Positions 1 to 6,099 are shown, counted from the stretch's first letter. The stretch is 28,086 nt of DNA from SFWF01 sp045539925 (GCA_045539925.1 JAZQGH010000139.1:1-28086); one strand, 5' to 3'. The notes: a model not told the origin generated them from the letters alone. Numbers and translations are program-made.

Positions 1-140
1 AAAATTCCCTATATTGTTGCCAAAAGCCTCGAAAGGCGACAGCCTTTCTGCGTTTTACGGCTTAAATACAGGAAATTTTCGGTTTCTACGAAACTGTGAA
101 GCACCTTAAAAAGAAAATTTTTAGTGACAGAAAAGGCAAA
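1..140. repeat. 140-bp exact terminal direct repeat, left copy
   Basis: Every base of 1-140 recurs at 27947-28086. The match stops only because the window stops; it ends inside the 5' arm of a hairpin (138-176), so 140 is not a natural element boundary. The related copy at 14570-14892 continues well past the equivalent point. A 140-base overlap is what a short-read de Bruijn assembler with a large k leaves at contig ends, so both ends probably lie in copies of one dispersed repeat. A true circle is possible but unlikely given the chromosomal housekeeping genes between them. Confidence 0.95.
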
Positions 141-176
141 AGCCTCCGATAACGCTGACGCGTATCGGAGGCTTTT
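138..176 (+). other. Long hairpin with bulged A and CGC/GCG cap (copy 1)
   Basis: Bases 138-151 pair perfectly with 163-176 (14 bp). A152 is bulged, CGC 153-155 pairs with GCG 160-162, and the loop is TGAC. The same architecture with different stem bases occurs at 14773-14811 (loop TGTG). The GC-rich lower stem followed by TTTT could also act as a terminator on the + strand. Confidence 0.85.
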
Positions 177-220
177 AACAAATTATGCGCAAAAATTTCG
201 CTTTTTAAGGAAATACATCC

Positions 221-402
221 TTAACCAAACCCTTTAAACCCGAACCAGCCTTAAAGAGTCGAAGAGTTTTGTAAACAACATTATTTTTTGATATACGAGG
301 AAAAAAACGCAGTAAATCCTGTCGGATTTACGAGTATTTTGGCGAAGTATAGCGAAAAATTAGTCTTCCAAAACCTGATTCGAGTTTGAATGGTTTGGTT
401 AA
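221..402. repeat. Imperfect inverted repeat flanking a 126-bp spacer
   Basis: Bases 221-248 are the near reverse complement of 375-402: the core TTAACCAAACC matches exactly, and the remaining differences are four scattered positions in 28. In RNA this would form a long stem closing over 249-374. It sits immediately upstream of the hup leader. It probably reflects two element copies, or two arms of one element, lying in opposite orientation. Confidence 0.75.
271..402 (-). repeat. Partial inverted copy of the structured repeat
   Basis: Read on the minus strand this segment aligns with 1-60 of the plus strand. Shared parts are GCCAAAA, CTCG, a hairpin with GACA loop, then CTGCGTTTT. The hairpin here is 312-331 (8-bp stem, loop TGTC on the plus strand); in copy 1 it is 31-48 (7-bp stem, loop GACA). 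The two stems have different sequences but are both perfect, so the change is compensatory. Confidence 0.7.
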
Positions 403-436
403 CGGAACACTCTTTGATAAATAACTTTGCATTCTG

Positions 437-449
437 ACGGATTATCCGT
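437..449. promoter_or_regulatory. 13-bp palindrome in the hup leader
   Basis: ACGGAT-T-ATCCGT is a perfect inverted repeat 29 bases upstream of the hup start and 15 bases before the GGAGG ribosome binding site. It could be an operator half-site pair or a small leader hairpin. No convincing -35/-10 pair was found next to it, so the hup promoter is not assigned. Confidence 0.35.
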
Positions 450-477
450 TTGAAATAATATTTGGAGGTAATTTATA

Positions 478-750
478 ATGAACAAAACAGAACTCGTTGC
501 TGCTATTGCTGAAAAGGCTGGCATTTCCAAGAAGGACGCCGACGCTGCTGTTGCTGCATTCGTAGCTACCGTTACCGATGCAATAAAGGCTGGCGACAAG
601 GTTGCTCTTGTTGGATTTGGCACATTCGAGGCTAAGGTTCGCGCTGCAAGAACCGGCGTTAACCCCAAGACTAAGGAAACCATCCAGATCGCAGCTACTA
701 AGGTTCCCGCATTCAAGGCTGGACAGGCTCTTAAGAACGCTGTAAAATAA
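478..750 (+). CDS. hup: HU family DNA-binding protein
   Basis: A 90-residue nucleoid protein of the HU/IHF family, which binds DNA as a dimer, bends it and compacts the chromosome. The N-terminal helical dimerisation part runs to about residue 40; the diagnostic GFGTFE lies at 46-51 and the DNA-inserting arm covers about 53-74 with Pro63 at its tip. The length equals the family norm. The ATG follows GGAGG at 464-468 with good spacing. In the arm the usual G-R-N-P reads G-V-N-P (Val61), losing a commonly conserved arginine; the neighbouring lysines at 64 and 66 may compensate. A hairpin terminator follows at once, but rqcP starts just behind it, the order seen in many Bacillota. Confidence 0.97.
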   Translation: MNKTELVAAIAEKAGISKKDADAAVAAFVATVTDAIKAGDKVALVGFGTFEAKVRAARTGVNPKTKETIQIAATKVPAFKAGQALKNAVK

Positions 751-765
751 TTTTTTAACAGATAA

Positions 766-799
766 AGCCGTCTGAGCTTCTCAGGCGGCTGTTCTTTTT
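766..799 (+). terminator. Rho-independent terminator after hup
   Basis: A 10-bp stem AGCCGTCTGA/TCAGGCGGCT (one G-T wobble) with loop GCTTC is followed by GTTCTTTTT. It overlaps the leader of rqcP, so it probably trims the abundant hup message while letting some transcription through. Confidence 0.85.
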
Positions 800-808
800 G
801 AGGTGTTT

Positions 809-1054
809 ATGAGACTTGATAAATTTTTAAAGGTTTCCCGAATAATCAAACGCCGAACCGTTGCAAACGAGGCCTGTGATGCAGGAAGAGTCAGTGTAAA
901 CGGCAGACAAGTAAAGGCATCCTATGATGTTAAGGTAGGAGATGTTCTGGAAATAACCTTCGGCACCCGTACTGTAAAAGCAGAGGTTTTAAATGTTGCC
1001 GAGGTAATAAAAAAGGACGAAGCGTCTATGCTTTATCGAATAATTCAGCAGTAA
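809..1054 (+). CDS. rqcP: S4-domain RNA-binding protein RqcP (YabO/Hsp15 family)
   Basis: An 81-residue protein made almost entirely of one S4 RNA-binding domain (MRLDKFLKVSRIIKRR at 1-16, then GRVSVNG at about 28-34). In Bacillota RqcP works with RqcH on stalled 50S subunits, stabilising the P-site tRNA during Ala-tailing in ribosome quality control. A GTG six bases upstream is possible but the GAGG at 800-803 fits the ATG at 809 better. It lies between hup and yabP, the same place as yabO in B. subtilis. Identification rests on S4 sequence, size and context. Confidence 0.9.
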   Translation: MRLDKFLKVSRIIKRRTVANEACDAGRVSVNGRQVKASYDVKVGDVLEITFGTRTVKAEVLNVAEVIKKDEASMLYRIIQQ

Positions 1055-1060
1055 TAAAAA

Positions 1061-1124
1061 ACCACCCACCGCCGTATAATTATACGGATACCGCATATTG
1101 CGGTAACAGAGGGTGGTGTTTTTT
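1061..1124 (+). promoter_or_regulatory. Three-way-junction leader/terminator in front of yabP
   Basis: ACCACCC (1061-1067) pairs with GGGTGGT (1111-1117) and encloses two further perfect hairpins: the 16-bp palindrome CCGTATAATTATACGG (1072-1087) and ACCGCA-TAT-TGCGGT (1090-1104). A T-tract (1119-1124) follows and touches the yabP start codon at 1125. The purine-rich GAGGGTGG that would serve as yabP ribosome binding site lies in the closing stem. It may terminate rqcP transcripts and also mask translation of yabP. Confidence 0.75.
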
Positions 1125-1397
1125 ATGCCTGAAGACAAGGGCGCGGCAGTTCATAATGTTATATTAGAGCAGAGAAAACGGCTTAATATGTCGGGGGTAA
1201 AGGAGGTCAAGACCTTCGACGAGGAGACGGTTGTGCTCGATACCGTTTTAGGAATGCTCACAATTAAGGGGGAGAATCTCTCTATTGGAAGCTTTAGTGC
1301 TACAAGTGGGGAGCTTGTAGCCGAAGGCAGGATAATAGCCCTCGTTTATTCCGATACAGACCGCGACAAGGGAATGCTTCGTCGGTTGCTAAAATAG
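1125..1397 (+). CDS. yabP: Sporulation protein YabP
   Basis: A 90-residue protein matching the YabP/YqfC family: small beta-rich proteins made in the mother cell during sporulation. Family-like features are VLEQRKRLNMSGVKEV near the start, then a D-E-E-T-V-V-L-D-T-V-LG-x-L-x-I-KG-E-x-L segment (about 38-60). In-frame GTGs lie upstream (1113, 1116) inside the hairpin stem, but the family N-terminus fits the ATG at 1125. The gene is followed after one base by yabQ, so the two are surely cotranscribed. In B. subtilis yabP belongs to the sigma-E regulon; no clear sigma-E promoter was recognised here. Confidence 0.9.
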   Translation: MPEDKGAAVHNVILEQRKRLNMSGVKEVKTFDEETVVLDTVLGMLTIKGENLSIGSFSATSGELVAEGRIIALVYSDTDRDKGMLRRLLK

Positions 1398-1398
1398 T

Positions 1399-1812
1399 AT
1401 GTGGGAAATAGATCTGTCGGGGCAAATATACACGATGCTCCTGAGTATTGCGATAGGTGCGGCATACGGACTTCTTTTTGATTTTCATTCGGTGCTATGT
1501 ACGGGTCTAAAAAGCAAGGCGTCGGTCTTCTTTGCAGATGTACTCTTTTTTCTCATACTCTCTGTTTTTGAGTTTTGCTTTTTTCTGGCACGTTGCAGTG
1601 GAGAAATAAGAGGCTATGTCTTCGTTTGTCAGCTTATCGGTTTTTTAATCTACAAAAAAACCGTTTCGTGGATAGTTTATCTTGTATTGCGATGGTTAAG
1701 AAAGAATGTATATAAGGCGTTTTCCACACTCAGTAGGCTGATTTTTACGCCGATAGCCTTATTTATTTATAAAATTTCAGAAAATTTCTTTAAAATCTTT
1801 AAAAATTCTTGA
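1399..1812 (+). CDS. yabQ: Spore cortex biosynthesis protein YabQ
   Basis: A 137-residue membrane protein of the YabQ family, needed for spore cortex formation in B. subtilis and located in the outer forespore membrane. It shows an N-terminal hydrophobic helix (about 9-31, QIYTMLLSIAIGAAYGLLFD with the typical YG-x-x-xD), a second at 42-66 and a third at about 70-98, then a basic tail. The start codon follows the yabP stop by one base with no separate strong ribosome site, suggesting translational coupling. The identification relies on topology, the Y-G-L-L-F-D signature and position between yabP and divIC. Confidence 0.88.
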   Translation: MWEIDLSGQIYTMLLSIAIGAAYGLLFDFHSVLCTGLKSKASVFFADVLFFLILSVFEFCFFLARCSGEIRGYVFVCQLIGFLIYKKTVSWIVYLVLRWLRKNVYKAFSTLSRLIFTPIALFIYKISENFFKIFKNS

Positions 1813-1829
1813 TTTTTGTTAAAAAAAGG

Positions 1830-1859
1830 TTGAAAAAATGCAATAAGGTAGTGTATACT
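1830..1859 (+). promoter_or_regulatory. Sigma-A-type promoter for the ftsB/divIC-like gene
   Basis: TTGAAA (1830-1835), 18-base spacer, TATACT (1854-1859). It lies just after the yabQ stop, separating vegetative division-gene expression from the upstream sporulation genes. Confidence 0.75.
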
Positions 1860-1907
1860 AAAGTAAACTGTTTGCAGTGTACGCTTAAAAGGAAAGGGAG
1901 TTTAAAG

Positions 1908-2201
1908 ATGAGTTATAATGTTAAAACTGAGAAAAAAAGTATACTTTTGCGCCTTCTTATAGTGGCGTTCTGTGCTTATATGCTCATATCCCTGGCTTCT
2001 CTTTATTCTGAACTTACCGATAGTCGCGAACAGTTGGCAGAAGTTCAAACCGAAATAGACGAGACCTCTTCGAGAATAGAAGAACAAACCAATCTTCTTG
2101 AAAACAGTACGCAAGAGGAGCTTATTGAAAAAGCAGCGCGTGAGCGACTCGGCTATGTATACCCTAACGAGCAGGTTTTTGTCGACATTTCCGGCAACTG
2201 A
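1908..2201 (+). CDS. divIC: Septum formation initiator family protein (FtsB/DivIC)
   Basis: A 97-residue single-pass membrane protein: short cytoplasmic N-terminus, one transmembrane helix at about 12-31, then a coiled coil (about 34-66) with regularly spaced hydrophobic residues, and the family ending E-E-x-I-E-K-A-A-R-E-R-LGYV-P-x-E. FtsB/DivIC forms a complex with FtsL and DivIB/FtsQ that activates septal wall synthesis. The ATG at 1908 is preferred over upstream in-frame starts because GGAAAGGGAG lies just ahead and the upstream stretch is promoter and leader. Order yabQ-divIC-S1 protein is the same as in B. subtilis. Confidence 0.92.
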   Translation: MSYNVKTEKKSILLRLLIVAFCAYMLISLASLYSELTDSREQLAEVQTEIDETSSRIEEQTNLLENSTQEELIEKAARERLGYVYPNEQVFVDISGN

Positions 2202-2251
2202 TTTTTTGCGGCTACAATCGGTTTCACTATTGAGGAGGAAATTAAACTTAA

Positions 2252-2713
2252 ATGCAGCTCACCGTTGGAGAAATTGTCGAGGGAAAAATTACAGCAGTTA
2301 AAGATTACGGAGTCTTTGTCGATCTTGGCAAAGGCAAATCGGGTATGGTACATATTTCTGAAATAGCGCAGTCCTATGTAAGCGATATTAATGAGTTTGT
2401 CAAGATAGGCGACTCGGTTAAACTTAAAGTGCTAAGCATCGCAGACGACGGAAAGATAAGCCTCAGCATCAAACGTGCTCAGGATACGGTACAGGGCGAG
2501 GCTAAGTCAGAGCGTCGAGAAAAGAGACCCTACACCCCAAAGGCACCCGCATCCCCTCCGGACGGTTCCTATGTTTGGACCGCCAAAAAGAGCGAGTCTG
2601 CTTCCTTTGAGGATATGATGAGCAAGTTTAAGGCTACCAGTGACGAAAAGTTTTCTGACCTTAAGCGTAAAAATCCCGATGCAAAGCGTAATCGTCGCAC
2701 AGGTGGAAAATAA
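2252..2713 (+). CDS. yabR: S1 RNA-binding domain protein (YabR-like)
   Basis: A 153-residue protein with one S1 domain at residues 1-72 (VGEIVEGKITAVKDYGVFVD, then the GMVHISEI signature at 31-38 and the closing DDGKISLSIK). The rest is a lower-complexity tail with an aromatic/acidic patch (SFEDMMSKFKATSDEKFSDL) and a basic end (RNRRTGGK). S1 proteins bind single-stranded RNA, often on the ribosome; YabR has no settled function. The ATG follows GAGGAGG. In B. subtilis it is followed by spoIIE, tilS, hprT and ftsH; here a terminator and a fumarase gene follow instead. Confidence 0.9.
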   Translation: MQLTVGEIVEGKITAVKDYGVFVDLGKGKSGMVHISEIAQSYVSDINEFVKIGDSVKLKVLSIADDGKISLSIKRAQDTVQGEAKSERREKRPYTPKAPASPPDGSYVWTAKKSESASFEDMMSKFKATSDEKFSDLKRKNPDAKRNRRTGGK

Positions 2714-2724
2714 TAATATCAATA

Positions 2725-2762
2725 GGCGGACTTCGAGATACGAACTCCGCCCTTTGTTTTTA
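2725..2762 (+). terminator. Rho-independent terminator after yabR
   Basis: GGCGGA (2725-2730) pairs with TCCGCC (2746-2751) and, after one C-C mismatch, TTCG pairs with CGAA; loop AGATA. The run CTTTGTTTTT follows. It closes the hup-to-yabR block. Confidence 0.85.
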
Positions 2763-2777
2763 TGTAAAGGATTATAT

Positions 2778-3623
2778 ATGGTAAGAGAGATCAGTTCAAA
2801 ACTTATAACCCAAGCAGTTGCAGAACTGTGCATTACGGCGAATAAAAGATTGCCGCAGGATATTGTCTGCAGAATATATGAAGCCGAAAAAACAGAAAAA
2901 AAGCCACTGGCAAAATCTATTATGCAGGACATCGGCAAAAACATAGAGGTTGCAAATAAGCTTGACCTTCCTATCTGTCAGGATACGGGAATGGCTGTGG
3001 TCTTCGCCGAGATAGGGCAAGATGTTCATATAACAGACGGTAGCTTTGAGGCTGCGGTAAATCTCGGTGTGCGCGAGGGCTATGATAAAGGGCTTTTGCG
3101 CAAATCTGTTGTTGCAGACCCAATAGACAGAATAAACACGAGTGATAATACCCCTGCCATAATCCATACGCGAATAGTTGACGGAGATAAAATAAAACTT
3201 ATGGTTGCCCCCAAAGGCTTCGGCAGCGAGAATATGAGCGGTATCCGTATGCTCACCCCTGCAGCAGGCAGAAGGGGAGTTGTTGATGCTGTTTTAGAAA
3301 TCGTAAAGCAGGCAGGCAGTAATCCTTGTCCGCCAATGGTGGTGGGAGTTGGTATCGGCGGTGATTTCGAGCAGTGTGCGCTTCTTTCTAAAATAGCACT
3401 TTGCAGAGATACATATACCGAGAACAGCAATCCTTTCTATGCAGAACTCGAAAAAGAATTGCTGGACGAAATAAATAAGCTCGACATAGGCCCTCAGGGC
3501 TTTGGCGGAATCTCAACCGCACTTGCTGTTAATATAGAAACGGCACCTACCCATATAGCAGGACTACCCCTTGCGGTAAATATCGGCTGTCACGTCACAC
3601 GCCACGCAACAAAAACAATTTAA
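2778..3623 (+). CDS. Class I (Fe-S) fumarate hydratase, alpha subunit
   Basis: A 281-residue protein equal in length to the alpha subunit (TtdA/FumA N-terminal family) of two-subunit class I fumarases, which interconvert fumarate and malate with a [4Fe-4S] cluster. The three cluster cysteines are in their family contexts: PICQDTG (Cys67), NPCPPMVVGVGIGG (Cys184) and NIGCHVTRH (Cys271). The ATG at 2778 is chosen because an upstream in-frame extension would run through the terminator and has no family similarity. No beta subunit is encoded next to it, which is unusual: the next gene 11 bases on is an rRNA methyltransferase. L-tartrate dehydratase alpha is the main alternative. Confidence 0.9.
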   Translation: MVREISSKLITQAVAELCITANKRLPQDIVCRIYEAEKTEKKPLAKSIMQDIGKNIEVANKLDLPICQDTGMAVVFAEIGQDVHITDGSFEAAVNLGVREGYDKGLLRKSVVADPIDRINTSDNTPAIIHTRIVDGDKIKLMVAPKGFGSENMSGIRMLTPAAGRRGVVDAVLEIVKQAGSNPCPPMVVGVGIGGDFEQCALLSKIALCRDTYTENSNPFYAELEKELLDEINKLDIGPQGFGGISTALAVNIETAPTHIAGLPLAVNIGCHVTRHATKTI

Positions 3624-3634
3624 CGGAGAATTAA

Positions 3635-4753
3635 ATGAACAAATTAAAATACACCGCACCTTGTCTTTTCGGCGTTGAGGGCATAGCCGCAGGCGAACTG
3701 GAAAGAATGGGCGCAGAGAATGTAAAGGCAGAAAACGGCAGGGTAAATTTTGAAGGAGATTTCAATATTCTTGCCCGTGCAAACATCAACTCACGCTTTT
3801 GTGAGAGAATCTGCATAAATGTAGGAGAGTTCCAAGCCGAAAGCTTCGAAGAGCTCTTCCAGAACATCAAAAAAATAAACTGGGAAGATTTTATCGGGAA
3901 GGACGATGCCTTTCCCGTAAACGGCTACAGCCTTAATTCTACCCTGCACAGCATACCTGACTGCCAGTCAATAATCAAAAAGGCTATTGTCGAAAGACTT
4001 AAGTCAAGATATGGCATAAGCTGGTTTGCCGAAACGGGTTGCGAGGTGAAAATACGCTTTTCAATACTTAAAAACCGTGTTACCGTTATGATAGATACCT
4101 CGGGTGAGGGACTTCATAAAAGAGGCTACAGAAGAAAATCCAACGAAGCCCCTTTAAAAGAGACACTTGCTGCCGCAATTTGCGATACCGCAAGAATATT
4201 CCCTGATACTTTAGTTTACGATCCCTTCTGCGGAAGCGGAACTATTCTTATAGAATCGGCTATGATGGCTTTGAAAATGGCACCGGGACTCCGCCGTTTT
4301 TTTGCGGCAGAACGCTTCGGCTTTGTTCCTGAGCAGGTGTGGAGAGAAGAGCGTATGGCGGCTCAGGATAAAATACTTCATAATGTCGATTTTTGTGCTG
4401 TCGGCACTGATATTGACCCTGCAGCAATTAAACTTGCAGAGGAGAATGCCGCTAAAGCAGGGGTCTCAAAGTATGTTAAGGTCAGCGTGGCAGACATTAA
4501 GGATTTCAAAGCCCCCGAGGGACGCTTTTTAACCGTTACCAATCCCCCTTACGGAGAGCGTCTTTTAGATATAAAGCAGGCACAACAGCTTTATAAAACT
4601 ATGGGCGAGGTCTTCCAGCAGGGACAGGGTAAAAAGTATTTTGTAATAAGCCCCGACGATGATTTCGAAAAAATATTCGGCAGACCTGCTGACAAAAGAC
4701 GAAAACTTTATAACGGAATGATCAAATGTCAGCTCTTTATGTATTTCAAATAA
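3635..4753 (+). CDS. THUMP-domain 23S rRNA (guanine-N2) methyltransferase, RlmL N-terminal type
   Basis: A 372-residue RNA methyltransferase. Residues about 1-160 carry a ferredoxin-like plus THUMP RNA-binding region; 170-372 is the UPF0020 Rossmann methyltransferase domain with the SAM motif DPFCGSG at 196-202, an acidic pocket motif GTDIDP near 257-262, and the catalytic NPPYGE at 303-308 typical of exocyclic-amino N2-guanine methylation. The size fits the stand-alone B. subtilis YpsC type, not the fused E. coli RlmKL. The ATG follows GGAG closely after the fumarase stop, so the two are probably cotranscribed. The exact target guanine cannot be read from the sequence. Confidence 0.9.
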   Translation: MNKLKYTAPCLFGVEGIAAGELERMGAENVKAENGRVNFEGDFNILARANINSRFCERICINVGEFQAESFEELFQNIKKINWEDFIGKDDAFPVNGYSLNSTLHSIPDCQSIIKKAIVERLKSRYGISWFAETGCEVKIRFSILKNRVTVMIDTSGEGLHKRGYRRKSNEAPLKETLAAAICDTARIFPDTLVYDPFCGSGTILIESAMMALKMAPGLRRFFAAERFGFVPEQVWREERMAAQDKILHNVDFCAVGTDIDPAAIKLAEENAAKAGVSKYVKVSVADIKDFKAPEGRFLTVTNPPYGERLLDIKQAQQLYKTMGEVFQQGQGKKYFVISPDDDFEKIFGRPADKRRKLYNGMIKCQLFMYFK

Positions 4754-4768
4754 ATAAGGAGAAAGCTT

Positions 4769-5656
4769 ATGAGGGACGTATATATTATAAACCCTGCGGC
4801 AGGAAAAGAAGATGGCACGATAGCACTTACAGAGCAAATTCGCAAGGTTTACGGCGACGACTGTAAAATTCTCATAACCACAGGTGCGGGAGATGCTATG
4901 AAAAAGGCTAAAGAAGAAGCCGAGACGGGTGACGATGTACGCATTTTTGCCTGTGGCGGAGACGGCACCTCTTTTGAAGTTTTAAACGGAATAGTAGGTT
5001 ATAAAAACGCATCTATCGGTGTTGTGCCTATTGGCTCGGCTAACGATTTTATCAAATATTTCGGTTTTGATTCAAAACCCCGTTTTCTCGATATACAAAA
5101 ACAGAAAAACGGAAAGCTTATCCCTATAGACCTTATTAAAGCGGGAGATATGTACTGTATGAATCAGTGCTGTGCAGGTCTTGATGCGCAGGTTGCTGAT
5201 ATGATGAAGGATTTTAAGCGTCTGCCCTTAGTGTCGGGAAGTATGGCATATAACCTTGCGGTAATAAAGGCTGTTATGGGCAAACTCGGTATAAATATGA
5301 AGGTCACTACCGACAAAAAGGTTTTTAAAGAGGGAAGTGTGCTTTTTGCCGTTTGTGCCAATGCACCCGTTTACGGCGGCGGTTATATCAGTGCTCCCGA
5401 GGCTAATATATCCGACGGTATGCTGGACTGTGTAACCATAGATACCGTTAAAAAAACCAGAGTACCTTCTCTTTTACCCGTCTATAAAAGCGGTAGGCAC
5501 GCAGAACTTGATGTATGTACAATGGGCAGATGCAAAACCTTTGAATTCACTGCGGAGCGTGAGATACCCGTAAGCCTTGACGGAGAGATAATACATACAG
5601 ATAACTTTACTTGTGAAATCGTGGAAAAGGGCATAAATTTTGTCCTCCCCGAATAA
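4769..5656 (+). CDS. Diacylglycerol kinase-family lipid kinase (DgkB/YegS-like)
   Basis: A 295-residue enzyme with the DAGK catalytic fold. Visible motifs are the N-terminal INPAAGKEDG (7-16), the nucleotide-binding GGDGTS (63-68) followed by EVLNGI, and GSANDF (89-94, a variant of the common GTxNDF). The C-terminal half ends with the typical VSLDGE motif before the last 25 residues. Such enzymes phosphorylate diacylglycerol or related lipids with ATP, recycling it into phospholipid synthesis. The start follows AAGGAG with 6-7 bases spacing. It is the last gene before the groESL promoter, 15 bases after the methyltransferase gene. Confidence 0.9.
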   Translation: MRDVYIINPAAGKEDGTIALTEQIRKVYGDDCKILITTGAGDAMKKAKEEAETGDDVRIFACGGDGTSFEVLNGIVGYKNASIGVVPIGSANDFIKYFGFDSKPRFLDIQKQKNGKLIPIDLIKAGDMYCMNQCCAGLDAQVADMMKDFKRLPLVSGSMAYNLAVIKAVMGKLGINMKVTTDKKVFKEGSVLFAVCANAPVYGGGYISAPEANISDGMLDCVTIDTVKKTRVPSLLPVYKSGRHAELDVCTMGRCKTFEFTAEREIPVSLDGEIIHTDNFTCEIVEKGINFVLPE

Positions 5657-5691
5657 AATTGTTAATAAAATAAAAATTTTGGTAAAATCAC

Positions 5692-5719
5692 TTGATTTTT
5701 ACAAAAAAATAGGTACAAT
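5692..5719 (+). promoter_or_regulatory. Sigma-A promoter of groESL
   Basis: TTGATT (5692-5697), 16-base spacer, TACAAT (5714-5719), ending five bases before the CIRCE element. Confidence 0.8.
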
Positions 5720-5723
5720 ATAG

Positions 5724-5750
5724 TTAGCACTCGAAAACCGAGAGTGCTAA
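5724..5750. promoter_or_regulatory. CIRCE operator (HrcA binding site)
   Basis: TTAGCACTC-N9-GAGTGCTAA is a perfect match to the CIRCE inverted repeat, with the exact 9-base spacer. It overlaps the expected transcription start of groESL, so HrcA should repress the operon and release it on heat or misfolding stress. hrcA itself is not in this window. Confidence 0.98.
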
Positions 5751-5783
5751 CTATTTGTATTTTATTATATGGAGGCATATATA

Positions 5784-6068
5784 ATGACTATTAAACCCTT
5801 ATCTGACAGAGTTGTTTTAAAAACTGTCGAGGCAGAGGAAACAACCAAAAGCGGTATCATTCTTACCGCATCCGCTAAAGAAAAACCCGAAATTGCCGAG
5901 GTGGTGGCAGTAGGTCCGGGAGGCAAGGTCGACGGAAACGATGTCGAAATGTTTGTAAAGGTCGGCGATAAGGTTATAACCGCTAAATATGCAGGCACCG
6001 AGGTCAAGGTTGACGGTGAAGAATATTCTATCGTTCGTCAGTCCGACATCCTTGCTATCGTAGAATAA
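5784..6068 (+). CDS. groES: Co-chaperonin GroES
   Basis: A 94-residue cpn10. Signature features are the N-terminal IKPLSDRVVLK, the mobile loop (about 16-33) with the GroEL-contact hydrophobic triplet in SGIIL (23-27), the VVAVGPGG roof-loop region, and the C-terminal YSIVRQSDILAIVE. GroES caps the GroEL ring to close the folding chamber. An in-frame ATG at 5769 would add five residues, but GGAGG at 5771-5775 only fits the ATG at 5784, and the mature family start is MTIKPL. Cotranscribed with groEL 31 bases downstream under CIRCE control. Confidence 0.98.
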   Translation: MTIKPLSDRVVLKTVEAEETTKSGIILTASAKEKPEIAEVVAVGPGGKVDGNDVEMFVKVGDKVITAKYAGTEVKVDGEEYSIVRQSDILAIVE

Positions 6069-6099
6069 TTATCAGTTTCATTTCAGGAGGCAATAAGTT

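Larger units (their letters stand above)
1..248 (+). repeat. Dispersed structured repeat element, copy 1 (left end outside window)
   Basis: This non-coding stretch is collinear with the element at 14570-14892. Shared blocks in order are: a GACA-loop hairpin region ending in CTGCGTTT; a stretch with AAATTTTCGGTT, AAACTG and AAGCACCT; AAAAGGCAAAA leading into a long hairpin; TTTTAACAAATTA; and a short A/T-rich hairpin ending in CTAACC or CTTAACC. Stem sequences differ from copy 2 but remain paired. No ORF of note lies on either strand except short shadows. It could be a non-autonomous mobile element (MITE-like) or a non-coding RNA; the sequence alone does not decide. No matching family is recognised. 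Confidence 0.75.

Noticed and set aside
1..477. CRISPR array or riboswitch at the left end
   Set aside because: There are no regularly spaced identical repeats, and no recognisable riboswitch core; the structure is explained by the dispersed repeat family.
1809..1907. 33-residue N-terminal extension of the FtsB/DivIC-like protein
   Set aside because: It would cover the promoter and leader; the ATG at 1908 has GGAAAGGGAG and gives the normal family length.
2640..2777. 46-residue N-terminal extension of the fumarase alpha subunit
   Set aside because: It overlaps the end of yabR and the terminator at 2725-2762; the family N-terminus and length fit the ATG at 2778.
2507..2944. 145-residue minus-strand open frame, and similar minus-strand frames opposite groEL, ftsK and priA
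   Set aside because: All are shadows of well-supported plus-strand genes, with low-complexity or family-free translations.
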